A stretch of 64,000 bases of DNA from Branchiostoma floridae (GCF_000003815.2 NC_049985.1:10067726-10131725), one strand, 5' to 3'; positions 37,877 through 49,588 are shown, counted from the first letter of the stretch. A program made the numbers and translations. Notes: a model not told the origin generated them from the letters alone.

Positions 37877-40800
37877 TCATCCGATTTTGTACATTGTGGT
37901 GTAGAACTCCTCGAAGTTGATATGACCGTCCCCGTCGCTGTCTGCCTCGTCTATCATCTCGTCCACTTCCTCGTCTGTGAGTTTCTCTCCCAGGTTCGCC
38001 ATCACCACCCTCAGCTCGGACGCCGTGATGAACCCTGAAACATCAGAAGATGGACACTTGTCGTCACGTGGCTATGACGTAGGAGCTGTCGTCATGCTGG
38101 TTGGTTAGTTACGCGGACGAAGCCAAATGTTTTCAAACGGTTGGTTTCGCCATCATTACCCCGAACCCGGACGCCGTGATGAAACCTGAAAAGTCAGACG
38201 ACAGGACGCTTGTAGTCACGTGCCTATGACGTAATCTAGCTGCCGTCAAGCTGGTTGGTTAGTTACACGAATAGAGTGTCAGTATCTGTATCAGTATCTG
38301 TAGAAATGTTTCAAGCTGTTGATGTCGTCGTCACAAACTGCAGCGTGGATGCCGTGATGAGACCTAAAACATCAGACGACAGGTCGCTTGTAGTCACGTG
38401 GTTATGACGTAATCTACCTGCCGCCATGTTGATGGGTTAAAGCAAGTAGGTTGGTTAAAGACTCCATCCACACACCGGCGTACAGCTCAGCGCACCTCCG
38501 GGGAATGTGGTCAAGAAAGGGGGTAAGGCAGAGGAGGGAATGTGTAAGGAACAGCGAGGAATGGACAGGAGAGAACTTTGCTGCAACCCTGGCACTAACA
38601 AACTGTGACAGGACAGAGAGGGAAGGGGACACCCGATACATCACTCCATCATGCAGCACCCGACGAGTCAGGCCACCAAGGTACAAGGTACAGAAAAACA
38701 ACGACATGATGCGAGGTACAGAAAAATTGCAGCGTTTTCATCCGACCCGTTATTTGCCTTGAGTCCGCATGGAAATTAAAATTCGTTAACTTTGCATTAT
38801 TATTTTGCGCATAAGCATATAGACTCTTTGTTAACATTTCTGGTGTTTTTTTTTAGATATTTGAGTGAGCATGTTTAACTATAAAGAGAGTCCGTACTCG
38901 GTTAGAAATACATGCGTTTAATGAGCAAGTTTCTTAGCAGCCATACAAACAACGACACCATACCGTAGCATTGCACAAAGGCCAATTTTTAATACATAAA
39001 ATACACTAAACATATATGTTAAAATACTAGCCCAGTTGTATGTTAAGTTATTACTGGAAGAGACGAACACCCTGGAAACGGCCAGGAATAGTAACAGCTG
39101 AGTATTCGGAAGCCTTGGGTGATTTTTCACTGCCAAATCGTGCAGGTTTGATTTGGTGTGCCGGAATATTGTATAAGGTGAAAATGGATTTCTAATTGCT
39201 TTGCTCGTTAGTCATATAGTCCATTGACACGGTCCGTACTTATTTGGGAAGTGTTAGCATAGCGTGAGTGGCCGAGATGCTCTAGGCGCAAATCTGTAAG
39301 TGTGATAATTGATATGCTGGGTGATATTTCACACTGGCAGTGCGCTGGAACATCTCAAAATATGGCGTGGAGTTCCTAATTTCCAAGCAGATGTATCGCT
39401 GTCTGTCCTGTTTCGTCAGATTATGTGATTATGACTGACGACGTGTAACTAGCCTGGGTACCATCCGGATAGTAGTTCGCTTCTCGCTCCGGCTTTTATT
39501 ATCCACTATATACAGAAGCTTTTCTGCTGTTCTAGATGCGAACATAGGAGCGAACTACTACCCGGATGGTACCCAGGCTAGGAAGGTTGGAGAAGGAGGC
39601 AACATAACAAACGAAGAATTAAAAAAAAGAGACGTCCTACGAATACAAGCACCCCCCCCCCCCCCCCCCCCCCAAAGAAGACCCGCAGCTCAGACAAAAT
39701 TGTGGCCGGCTACAGAAAACACATCATAAGCCCCCAGGAAAACCTTTCATGGTAACGTTAGGCCCTGTTTACACTCTAGCACACCGTATAACATTCCCCT
39801 ACCATTTCCGTCCTTGTCGAAGACTCTGAAAGCCTCCCTGATCTCCTTCTCACTGTCTGATTCCTGCTGCTTTTTGGACATGACGAGCAGGAATTCTGGG
39901 AAGTCTATCGTGCCACTGCCGTCGTGGTCCATCTCGTTTATCATATCCTGAGAAGGAAAAACATCACTATTATTTTTCTGAATGTTAGGCCAAATAAAGT
40001 AGGTCTTTTATAACATCCTCTACAGACTCCAAATCTAATGTGAAATCTAGAGCGCATAAAAACAATTTGCCTAAGATTTCAAGTAGAGACCATGTGACGT
40101 TGCAACAAGAGTTAAAGCAACAAAACAACGTATCACAGCGGACAAGTCTTTTATTTGTAAATTCAAGAAGTTCAGGAAGTGACACTATTGTGGTAGACTA
40201 CTAGTTACATGTATATAGATGGCTCTCATTGTGTAATCTTCAAGCAGATGTTCGGGTGGGCAAAGTTTTTTTGACAGGTTGGCTTGTCGCACCTCTGTTA
40301 TCGCATCTGCTTGGAAAATAGTTACGGCTGTGGTAATAAATTATCACTGTAACTTGGTACATTTTGTCCTCTCTTGACCTGTGACACCGAGACCTCACCT
40401 CTGAACTGATCAATCGATGTTGTTTCGTCTATTTGTGGATGACATCAGCATGTAGACCGAACATTCAGAAGGTCACGTTACACAGTTCACCAGTTCCTCT
40501 TCTACCGTTTTATACTACATACACTGTACATGCAGTCGGAAAAGCGTCACAATTGACGCTAATGATAAACTATAAGGCTGACATTTACACTAGCTCTATC
40601 CATGCCTCTCTGCAAATTTCACAGAACCTCACTCTACCGTCGGCATGTGAAGTACTTGCCACCAATGCAAACACGACATGCCTGTCGGTCGTTTTAGTAA
40701 CAAACGGGATTAGTTGTCTGCCTAGCCTGGCACCCATCCCTCCTCACTCCAGCCGCTGCCAAATAATTTGCAAGGAGGAAGGCGATCAGAGGAGCGAACA

Positions 40801-42540
40801 GGAGCTAGACTAGGGGGGATATCAGGCCAATCCGCTGTCCTTAACTATACAGAGAGACGCCATAACCTACAATAGGCGTTGAAAGGCTTTTCAAAGACCA
40901 GTAAATGTTCAACCTAAGCGAATGTCTAACCTGAAATGTTGCTTAACTAGTCACGGTTAGTGCTTGGCGTAAATAACCAGAGATATTGACCATATCATTC
41001 CTAGACTCGGGCCTGCCGTCGGGAGTCATGAACCCTGTAGCCTACATACTTCCACTAAAATAACTCGTGGAGAACGTCGGTCACTCAATCACGCTACATG
41101 ATAAGGCTTGGCAGATCAACAGTTGGGTTTTTAAAAACTGTGATGGAATGAGAGACAATATTCCAAAATCATATCCAGTTGCTTGAGTAACTTCTTTTGG
41201 GCGTTTCTTATTACCTGGATGTCTAACCTTCAACGACGACATACAGACGCTATTGTTGCAAACTTAGACCTAACTGATGTTGTCTGATTGGATACAAAGG
41301 TACAAGGACTAGTCCTTGTGTAAAGATTCGTCTTTTTGTAACTGCCATTCCTCTGTAGCTTTAGATGGCGTGGGCTTTGATTAGGGCTTCTGGAATAGGT
41401 TTTGGAAGTGTTTTGTAGTTGTAGCTTTTTCTTCTGTCTGAGTCACCAGTAAAGGCATTTTAGGAGTGTTACTCGCGGTCAGAAAAAATCGGTCATCCAG
41501 TTTAGATTTGCCTTATCTGTACGGTTAGCTATCGATTTGACCCGGATTTGTCTTTAACACCATCTCATTAGGTACAGGACGCCGATTGCAAAAATACCAA
41601 ACCCATCAGAACTGTTTCTTCGGTTCCCAAAGTCTGTCCTGTTAGGTTGGTTATCGTCTATGTCAAACCAGTGAATTTAGCGCCAAACGAAACCAAAGGA
41701 TGGTCATTCGTCATGCGCTTCCATTCTGTAAGGCTAGCTGGGGAAGTGATGTCCATCTCGTCTGTAGGACATCTGGTGTAAAAATAACCCTTAGAAGGGT
41801 TTAACGGAGAAATGTCCTGTCTATAACAACACTCCTATGGGAGGGTGCTGACTGAATTCGTTTAAATTCCAAAGGTCTACACTGAGAGTAACTATTTCGA
41901 TGTGGCAGTGATGTAACAAACTCTTGGATATAAGAGCAGGTGGGGCACCAAGTGCAAATAGCCCCAGGAACATGGCTTTGGATAGAGAAGTCCTGATCAT
42001 TATAGCAGTCAACGCGGTGAAGTTAGGGCGCTGACAGAAGACCATGTCTATATCTCATGTATGACTTGTATTCGAGGACAGCTTACTATATATAAGGTGC
42101 CAATCATCTTATCACATTCAATAAATGCACGTCACATAATTTCCGAGCACATGTGTGGACCAGTTTGTTTTGTGCGTGTCATTATTAATGGCGCACACTT
42201 TTCAGCAAGTGCATGGAGACGGCAAGAAAAAAATAGTCACCTTAGGAGAGAAAAATTTAGATAAAGACGCTGCCAAACAAGCGGGAGCTTGGAGATTGAT
42301 TACACATAATACTAATGTAAGCTACACATAATACTGATATAAGCTTCACACTTATACAATAAACCATCGCTGATGAAACATGTGACTTGCCTGTAGCTCC
42401 GCCAGCTCCGGTTTGTGTCCCAGCGACTCCATGACCTCTCCGAGTTCGTTGGTCGTGATGGACCCGCTGTTGTCCTGGTCAAACAGACCGAAAACCTCCT
42501 TAAACTCCGCGATCTGTTCCTCGGAAAGTGTGTCCGCCAT
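37877..42540 (-). CDS. Calmodulin-like protein D, four EF-hands, 150 aa, GC-AG intron
   Basis: Exons 42391-42540 (150 nt), 39803-39947 (145 nt) and 37877-38034 (158 nt), phases 0 and 1. It starts [19 protein letters not shown] loops are complete: 21-32 ([12 protein letters not shown]), 57-68 ([12 protein letters not shown]), 94-105 and 130-141 ([12 protein letters not shown]). The C-terminus (TTMYKIG) is one residue longer and unlike the others, so the terminal helix of the last hand has diverged. The first intron begins GCAAGT rather than GTAAGT: the exon ends CAG and the next base pair is GC, with an otherwise ideal donor. This is the upstream-most gene of the cluster, head to head with the WD40 gene. 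Two partial copies of exon 3 lie in its second intron. A MEF2-like site is 249 bp upstream. Confidence 0.92.
38133..38185 (-). pseudogene. Partial copy of exon 3, acceptor kept, truncated frame
   Basis: Acceptor TTTTCAG, then the same phase-1 entry giving FITASG and ten more residues before TGA at 38133 (16 codons). It retains the end of EF-hand 3 but lacks EF-hand 4. If spliced to the middle exon it would give a protein of about 115 residues with three EF-hands. Confidence 0.7.
38311..38363 (-). pseudogene. Second partial copy of exon 3, acceptor kept, truncated frame
   Basis: Acceptor TTTTAG, phase-1 entry giving LITAST and ten further residues, with TGA at 38311. The length (16 codons) equals that of the copy at 38133-38185, so it probably derives from that copy and not directly from exon 3. 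Confidence 0.65.
38441..39448. other. Second intron of gene D, middle part
   Basis: No exon seen. One CCAAGCAGATG motif at 39382 marks a probable MITE remnant. Confidence 0.45.
39449..39581. mobile_element. Foldback element with CTAGCCTGGGTACC ends
   Basis: A 133-bp element whose left end CTAGCCTGGGTACCATCCGG and following TAGTAGTTCGCT are inverted at the right end (AGCGAACTACTA, CCCGGATGGTACCCAGGCTAG) with about one mismatch in 32 bp. Related ends without full arms occur near 40724 and 60123. No target duplication was identified. Confidence 0.8.
39652..39673. repeat. Poly-C tract, 22 bases
   Basis: An uninterrupted run of 22 C on the plus strand, so the minus-strand pre-mRNA of gene D has a G22 run about 130 nt after the middle exon's donor. 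Confidence 0.95.
39948..42390. other. First intron of gene D
   Basis: About 2.4 kb. Contains a small MITE (40236-40318). The 126-residue plus-strand frame at 40433-40813 has no domain and was not accepted. Confidence 0.5.
40236..40318. mobile_element. Minimal MITE of the CAAGCAGATG-end family
   Basis: The left end TTCAAGCAGATG and right end CATCTGCTTGGAA form inverted ends of an element of about 80 bp with no coding capacity. Confidence 0.5.
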
Positions 42541-42788
42541 GTCCTTGCCTTCAACTGACTCCGCTGCTGCTTGCTTGGGGGAATAAGAAGGAGGCGCTGA
42601 CTTAAGAATCTGAAGACGGCGTGGAATTCTTAAGCACTCCTCTGGCCTGGCACGGCAGACTCCGAGGAACCTTGAAGCTAAAACATCCGGGTGTGGAGAA
42701 GTAGGCGCTACATTGTGCTGGTATCCCGGTTTGGCTAGAGTCTTGGTAGCGCATTCGTGCGGACAGCCACTAGAGAAAACTGCGACCG

Positions 42789-42798
42789 CTAAATATAG
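42789..42798. promoter_or_regulatory. MEF2-type site upstream of calmodulin-like gene D
   Basis: CTAAATATAG fits the MEF2 consensus CTA-WWWW-TAG exactly on both strands. It is 249 bp upstream of the ATG at 42540. It might also act as a TATA-like element. Muscle expression is only suggested. Confidence 0.35.
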
Positions 42799-43388
42799 GA
42801 GGTCGGGCCAGTTATGGCGATAATTGCCGTGCTTTGTACACAAGCCAGGGCTTCGTTTTACCAAACTCCAAGCAGATGTGTTCATCTGCGGTTTGTTTTG
42901 TACGTCGGCCACAGTCACAAACGTCGCACGACGTTATCATAGGATAGTCAAGTAGGATATGACAAACAGGGCAAGTCGACAAAGTTGGGGATCTACAACA
43001 ATCCTTGCCCTCACAAGACAACTGAAGTGTACAGTGTGTGAAATACGTGCGAAATTTCTTAGAAGGTTGGCGCGACTCATCCACAGCTGCCCCAGGTTTC
43101 AGTTGTAAACATGACGGAGGACTTATATGTGACACTGCAGGCCTTTGCAGTGTTTAATACAACTATATACACCGCCTATTGAGGTGGGCAAACAATAACC
43201 TCCTCTAATAGCAGGCTCTGTTGGCCTTTTTTGCTTATCATGTGCTTTTTTATGTAAGTTATATTCATCAATCGGTTTCTGGTTACCTGCACATTAATCT
43301 TTGACATTAGTTATTAGTAGCCCCTAAAAGGCCAAACTCATAGAGTCTGCGAAGTAACGCGCATCGCCAGAGAAAGGAAGAAAATGCT

Positions 43389-43451
43389 TCTTTTTTTTAT
43401 ATAATCTTATGATATATTTTTTTAAATATATTTTTTTATATAAAAAAAAAG
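43389..43451. repeat. AT-rich palindrome
   Basis: CTTTTTTTTATATA on the left pairs with TATATAAAAAAAAAG on the right around an AT-only centre. It could extrude as a cruciform. It lies in the divergent intergenic region. Confidence 0.7.
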
Positions 43452-44793
43452 ACGTGCAAAATTCCGCTGCAAATCAACATGGAAATCAACGTCGGAGATC
43501 ACTGAAATTGATGATATTTTAATAACTCGCCGTGAAGAGGTGGAGACCGTCCATTTTTGTAGAAAAGTTCACGGGTGACCGGTATTAGCATCTGTTCATA
43601 TAAATCAAAATTTAATCTCAGTAAACCAATTTTACCAGCAGTAAAGTAACCTTATATGCGGATCACACAGCTATATTCTATTCCAGTAATGGCCCCAGAA
43701 TGCATAGAAAGTACACTAAACTCGGGACTTAAACAAATGGCATCCTGGTTTAAGTCAAATTGACTAACACAACATCAAGAAGACAAAGTGGGTGGCTTTT
43801 GGGCTCTACTATAAAAACAAACTCCTCTACTGACTTGGAGATCAAGATTGATGATGATGATACGTTGGAAAGGGTCAGCTCTTGGGTGTCATTCTTGATT
43901 GACGAGGACAACGCTGGACCGTAGGAATGCATCTCTTCATAGCCTGTGTTGCCACTGTTTTTAGACACTCGCCTCTTTATAATGCAAGACTAATGACGAG
44001 TTTATGTAGAATTTCAGTGGACTCGGTGAAAACCTTATTCATGGTGTAGAACATGGAGTCATGAAACACGGGGTCGCCACGGTAACGCTTCTGGTCTTCT
44101 TCAGATGTTGACTTTTGACTTTGACTTTATTGACGATGGGACAAGTCATTACATAGGTCTGCCTAGGCAGCTTTAGGCTGGTAGCAGCAAAACCTACAAA
44201 AATGCGGACGAACATACAAAGAATTCATCCAAGAAACATCGTAACGCCTTCTGACCGTCGTTAGTTCTAGAACCTTCCGATGTAACGTTAATACAACACA
44301 TAAATGTACCTTTCCGATCATGGCGTCATATAGGCGTAATCCATTTATGTCGTCACAAAAAATGACATACGCGTCAAAGGTTTCCTCTATTGCTATTGTT
44401 TTATCATGATCACATGATCATGGTCATAATCCACCCCACAATCACAGATACGCAGATTATAGGAAGACGATATCAAGAGACGGTTTCCACAGAAATGTTT
44501 TAAGTGATTGATCAATAATTCTGTTGTCACCATCCAAGTAACATCACAGGTAACTATGCAGTACAGATACGCATAATCTTAAGAAAAAAGTGGAGACTCG
44601 AATCGTTTGGTTCTGTTCTAGATTCTTGAATATCAAGCTTTCCGAACTGGTAGAGAAAGTTCTAGAATATCAAATTTTACCCGAGAATGAGCATTGTTCT
44701 TTTGACGTTGTATTGTGGTTTTGTTGTATGGTTACCGCGCTTGTCAGGTGTACAGAACTCGGAAGTTTCCATACTTTTCCTAGCGCTATCGCA

Positions 44794-46168
44794 ATGTCCG
44801 AGCTGACTTGGACGGCCCTTCGCGGGCACTCGGAGTGGATAGAGAATTGCTGCTTCTCTCCAGACGGTCGGCTGCTGGCGACGTCTTCGGGCGACGAGAC
44901 GGTCCGACTGTGGGACCTGACGAAGCCAGGCTACCCGGCAGTCGCCGTGCTCTCCCACCCGGACTCCTACGCCGTGTGGAGCTGTGACTTCAGCAGAGAC
45001 GGTGGTCTGTTGTGCACCTGTACCGACACGGGCGGGGTCCACGTCTGGAAGATGCCGAAAAGAGATAGAGAAGGGAACCTGAAGACGTCAGAAGGTCACC
45101 TTGTGAGGAGCTTCTGTAGCAAAGACGCACACGGATTCCCCACGTCCCTGTACAGGTGTAGGTTCTCGCCTTGCTTTAACTACCTAGCAGCGTGTGGTGT
45201 GGATAGAACCATCAAGATCTGGTGTTGGCGAGAATATGACGTGTTCCAAGCAACATTGGTGGGCCATAAGAACTCAGTGGAGGACCTCGCCTTCGCGCCT
45301 GACCCGGACTCTCATCTCCCAAACTTCCAGATCGCGTCTTGTTCTCGTGACAGGACCACACGACTCTGGACGGGTCGAGTTGGTGGCAACGACCTTCAGT
45401 GCAAGATTCTTCAAGGCCAAGGTCTGAATCTATGCCTGAATTGGTCAAAGAGCACAAGCGCTCCCTAGCGTAACTCAGGAATTTCGCAAGGATGGGGTAC
45501 AGGAAGGACTTGTCCCATATAAACCATTTGTATCATAATGTCACCAGTCTACTGAATTGGTTCCGACCGCACTTGATGACAACTAGTTCTATTCCACAAT
45601 ACTTTGGCAGGGGAGAGAAATATACAATATTCTTACTACTCTGGGTTGCAAAACCAGTAATCTTTACTCTCTCTTCCCCTCTTTTGGGTCACAAGATTCA
45701 TGTTAGTTGGAACATTTGCAAGCCTACATGGTTTGTACAACATGCACATGGACGTTTTCCTTCTCTTTTTAAGGTGGTCCCAAATGGGCGCTCGCCGTCA
45801 GCTTCTCTCCGGACGGCAGTCTCCTAGCAACCTGCTGCTCTGACGGGACCGTGCAGATCTGGTGCACCCGGACGCTAACGGAGCCTCGCGTTCTCACCGG
45901 ACACACTTCCACCGTCTGGTCGGGCAGCTTCCTCCACACCGCCGCCGACAGGCTCGTCCTCGCCACCTGCTCCAGCGACAAGACCGTGCGGCTGTGGGAC
46001 CCCGTCTCGGGCAAACAGCTCCTTCAGGCCGAGAGGGTGATGAGCGGTGCCGCCGACCCTAACCTCGAGGAACTGTTCTGTTGTAGGCTGTCCCCAGACG
46101 GCAGGCTATTGGCCTGCTGTGCAAACGACAATAACGTCTATCTTGCGAGCATAGACGGAAAGTTTTAG
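44794..46168 (+). CDS. WD40-repeat protein, single seven-bladed propeller, 340 aa
   Basis: Two exons, 44794-45421 and 45774-46168, joined in phase 1 (628 + 395 nt, 341 codons with stop). Seven WD40 repeats can be counted, at about residues 8-41, 53-86, 118-148, 155-195, 212-242, 250-290 and 305-338. Landmarks are FSPDGRLLATSSGDETVRLW, VGHKNSVEDLAFAPD, SFSPDGSLLATCCSDGTVQI and SSDKTVRLWDP. No other domain, signal peptide or SOCS box is present, so the protein is essentially one beta-propeller, a scaffold for protein contacts. The donor at 45422 (G|GTCTGA) is weak, but it alone restores frame and a GG-PKWALAVSF blade start. The frame stays open upstream of ATG 44794, but that sequence has no WD40 character. 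I do not recognise an orthologue; the second exon has markedly GC-rich codon use. Confidence 0.82.
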
Positions 46169-46222
46169 AGTCTCGTAAGAAGAGCGTTTCATGTAGTGTA
46201 GTTTTCAATTTCCAGAATATGA

Positions 46223-46228
46223 ATTAAA
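46223..46228 (+). promoter_or_regulatory. Candidate poly(A) signal ATTAAA, WD40 gene
   Basis: ATTAAA 55 nt past the TAG at 46166-46168, followed by a T-rich stretch. A plausible short 3' untranslated region. Confidence 0.5.
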
Positions 46229-49200
46229 GTTCTTTCAGTCGAGTGACTTTTTTTTTACTTCATCCAGAGGGTGTCACAGTGAAGTGTTGTTGTGTGGGTA
46301 GGGGTCTGGAAAATGTAGATCAATAATTGGCCTACTAGCGGCTTTCTAAGGTACTGCAGCGGAACTTCCGTTTTTCATATCTCGTGTTCTGGACATGTTG
46401 TGGCCATGATTTGTAAGTGGTAGATAGCTCTTGGTGCAGGCAGCAAATGTAATGTTAAGTTTGGGCCCCCTAGTTAGGACTGCAGGTGCCAAATCAGTGA
46501 CCCTAAATTTAGTAATGCATGCAACTTTGCCTCCGGCTCCCTGTCCTGTCTTTTCAGTGTTGTCCTGCTTTATCACTACAAAAATGTCCAATAAGGCGAA
46601 AATGGGTGTGTCACTGTCATATCATCACCCAGTGCTGAATACGAACAAGTAACGTTAATTCCCCAAAGACTCAGACCAAAAAAAACACGAAACCAGAGTT
46701 TGTTGATGTGACGATATATTTCACGTTCATCACACTCCACCGGCAATATTGCTCTCTGTACAATAATACTTGCTCTGCCATATACATGTCTCATATCTAT
46801 CTACAGTCATCTCATCACATGCACAACATACAATATCATATCATATCATAGCTCTCTGTACACCTCTACAGTTTTATCTAGCCTGTTTTACCTGTTTCCT
46901 TCAACACACATACATGTACATGTACATACAATCGTTAGATAATATTTGACTAATGGTTTCCACCAGATCCCTTTAGTGACAGAAATATCACAGCACAAAC
47001 AGACCAAAACAGTTTATCAGAGGTGTTAGCTTCACAGTGAAAATCCAGCTGAATGCTTATGGACCAAGCCAATTGGGCTTTCTCTGACCAGCTTTCACTA
47101 CACCTCTGGTAAATAGATTCACCCGTTTAGTCAATATCTTGTATTTCTGAAGTCACTGAAGGATGCTGGTTAAGACTACATACTGTGATACATGTACATT
47201 TCTAGGGTACTACTCCATACTTTGCTGTATTACCGACTACAGAAAGAGTGTCAACTACGACTACTGGGACTCACACTTGCATAGGGATAGTGACACTAAA
47301 TACAGTTACAATGATATACATCTCATTGTCTACATCATCTGTAATGATCACCATGATTACTTTTAGAGTATACAGCTGGATATATGGCAACGCTGTGCTG
47401 GCTCAGAAGTACATGATTTGCTAATAGGAACATGTAGATAGTTATTAATATGGTGTACTTTGAATGTACGAATAGTTCTCACAGTTCTATATGTCCAGTC
47501 ACCAGTGTGCATGACCATACACTTCTTTATGAGTGCCGAACATGTATTCAATAGGGCCGACTTTGTTTAACCTGCTCCCAATCCCTGTAACTGATAAAGC
47601 CCTACCAAAATGTTACCTTGGAGGGATGGTTAACCCTTTCACTACTGCTGGTCCATCTATGCACCCATTTTTGTACTGGCTACAGCAGAACTCTGCAGGT
47701 TGTGGGTTAAATGATGAATACAATGTGGTAATCCTTCTAATGCTACGATACAATTTAACCTTCTTAGCACACATAAACATCTTCACCATGTTAATGTCAT
47801 CTTTATATTACTATCTATATGCATAAATATCAGTCATCTACCACAATCATGTAAAATACAAGTCTAGTTTTGGTTACCTTGATTATATTACCATACATAC
47901 ACATCATACACTTTCCTCTTAGTTGGTCTAAGTAGAGTGTTGTAAAAATGATGGTTATATAGGAGTCACTGACTGGATACCAAACTCCTTATATTACTAG
48001 TACCTGATTGGTCAGTTTGAATAAGTTTAAAATTCACTAGATAGCCCTATCAGCCAATTGGTGCAGTCCAACTATTCCCTACACTTGCTTGATTAGTAGG
48101 TACAGTTACAGACAAGTTTGGAATCATTACCTTACAGTACGGACATAATGCCACATCTAATCTAAAACTGTATCTTAACCTGGCTTGATTTTGTTCCTTT
48201 GCCGGTTTATGTGCACCATGGAACTTTTGCAAGTAAGTACGTTGTTTACACCCTGTACGGATTAAGTAGAGTTGCATAAAGTTGACCTGTTGTTTCACAT
48301 CCATCCTGCAGATTTGTGTCTTTTACAGTCTTAAGTACGGAGTTACTAATCTCCAAGCAGATGTATGGCTTTGGCTTGTATGTTCGTACATGTTTCTTTA
48401 TAGGGAGGAGGGGACAAGCTGGAGCCATACATCTGGTTGTACATTAGTCATGCCATGTTCTCGTCTCTCCAAACCTCCCGACCCTGTGCTGTATCAGACA
48501 TGACTGGACAGCAGACCACGGTAACTACCTCCATGGAAACTGCTACACTTTTCCCACCCTACCCTGACTTATGTGATATGTAGCATATTCACCAAACTCC
48601 ACATGACTTCAACAATTCACTATAATATGCAGGTTCGGTGCATGTAAACATCGGAAACACCTGCAGGACTAATTTAGCTGCACAAACCCACATATGCAGC
48701 TGGTGGTATTATTTGCTACCATAATTTGCTATATTACTTACAGGTGCGTCCATCAGGACTTATATGTATACAGCAATAAACCTATAGTGAGGCTATAATA
48801 AGCCACATTGTACCCGACACAGGTCCATATTTGGCTATGTCACTGTGTCCAGCAAAAGCTGGGCAACATGACCAAAACATACTGAGAAATATTCTTTTTG
48901 AAATAAAAATTACATTTCTTGCTATGTGGACTTAAACTTCAATCAAGGCAGTAACAAAATGTTCATACCAGAACTTCTGATATTCCAAAACCTGGGATCA
49001 CATAACATTGTCAGAAGAATGTTTGCTACTTACTCCGTATGGTTATAACCTACCTTGTCTGGTTGTCGACAATATGATTCAAAACACAATGAAACAAAAA
49101 ACAAAACCTATGCTTGACAACATGTTCAAAATAATCATATATTATATCATATTATATCATATAGTACGATAATTATACATAGCAGTCTACATATAAACAT

Positions 49201-49582
49201 CAGCAAAATTTATCCACATATCTTGCCAGAAATGAAAGCAAGTTGATAGGAAACTACAAACTTAAGTACAAAAATAAGCAGCTCTACATATTATATGTTA
49301 TCTTTGGCTTATAACAATAAGCAAAATAGTGATCAGAGCAATACAACATCAGATCAGAATGAATAAACACAACATCTATACTTACTGAATCAATATACAT
49401 GTACACAAATGACCAAAGAAATTTCTATGCTATGGACTAACTACTCTCTCAGTAGTTTACTTAACAGTTAATAACTTACTACATGTACAAACTGGAGTAG
49501 AGAGTAGAAAGTGCCATAGCCTTAATTTCCTTTACATTCCTGTATGTGGCTGTTTACGTAGTGTACATTGTCAACTTTTCCC
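46229..49582. other. Convergent intergenic region, or long 3' UTR of the FCHSD2-like gene
   Basis: About 3.4 kb of AT-rich sequence with ACATGTACATGTACAT (46913-46930), TATCATATCATATCATA (46840-46852) and similar short repeats, and a small foldback at 48345-48445. No exon was recognised on either strand. Confidence 0.45.
48345..48445. mobile_element. Small foldback of the CCAAGCAGATG-end family
   Basis: CTCCAAGCAGATGTATGGC on the left is inverted at about 48422-48440 (GCCATACATCTGGTTG). It is about 100 bp long with no coding capacity. Confidence 0.5.
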
Positions 49583-49588
49583 TTTAAT
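49583..49588 (-). promoter_or_regulatory. Candidate poly(A) signal ATTAAA, FCHSD2-like gene
   Basis: ATTAAA on the minus strand, 84 nt past the stop at 49672. A longer 3' untranslated region is possible. Confidence 0.35.

Larger units (their letters stand above)
37997..38440. repeat. Three tandem units made of exon 3 start plus flanking intron
   Basis: The beginning of exon 3 of gene D with its upstream intron is repeated three times: about 37997-38112, 38145-38268 and 38328-38440. Shared landmarks are GACGCCGTGATGA, ACATCAGACGACAGG, GTAGTCACGTG, TATGACGTAATCTA and TGGTTGGTTAGTTAC. Acceptor-to-acceptor spacings are 151 and 178 bp. The left unit is the real exon; the other two are partial. 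Confidence 0.85.
42541..44793. other. Head-to-head intergenic region, calmodulin-like D and WD40 genes
   Basis: About 2.25 kb between divergent start codons. It contains a MEF2-like site (42789-42798), a CTCCAAGCAGATG motif (42867), an AT-rich palindrome (43389-43451) and no recognisable gene. Confidence 0.5.

Noticed and set aside
40433..40813. 126-codon plus-strand frame
   Set aside because: No recognisable domain; intronic and of low protein-like character.
22132..42540. True calmodulin or troponin C
   Set aside because: Length and EF loops fit calmodulin, but many substitutions in lobe 1, linker and tail are incompatible with its near-invariance. No troponin C-type N-terminal extension or inactive loop is present.
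44794..46168. WSB1/WSB2 (WD40 plus SOCS box)
   Set aside because: The repeats are generic and the protein ends right after blade 7 with no SOCS box.
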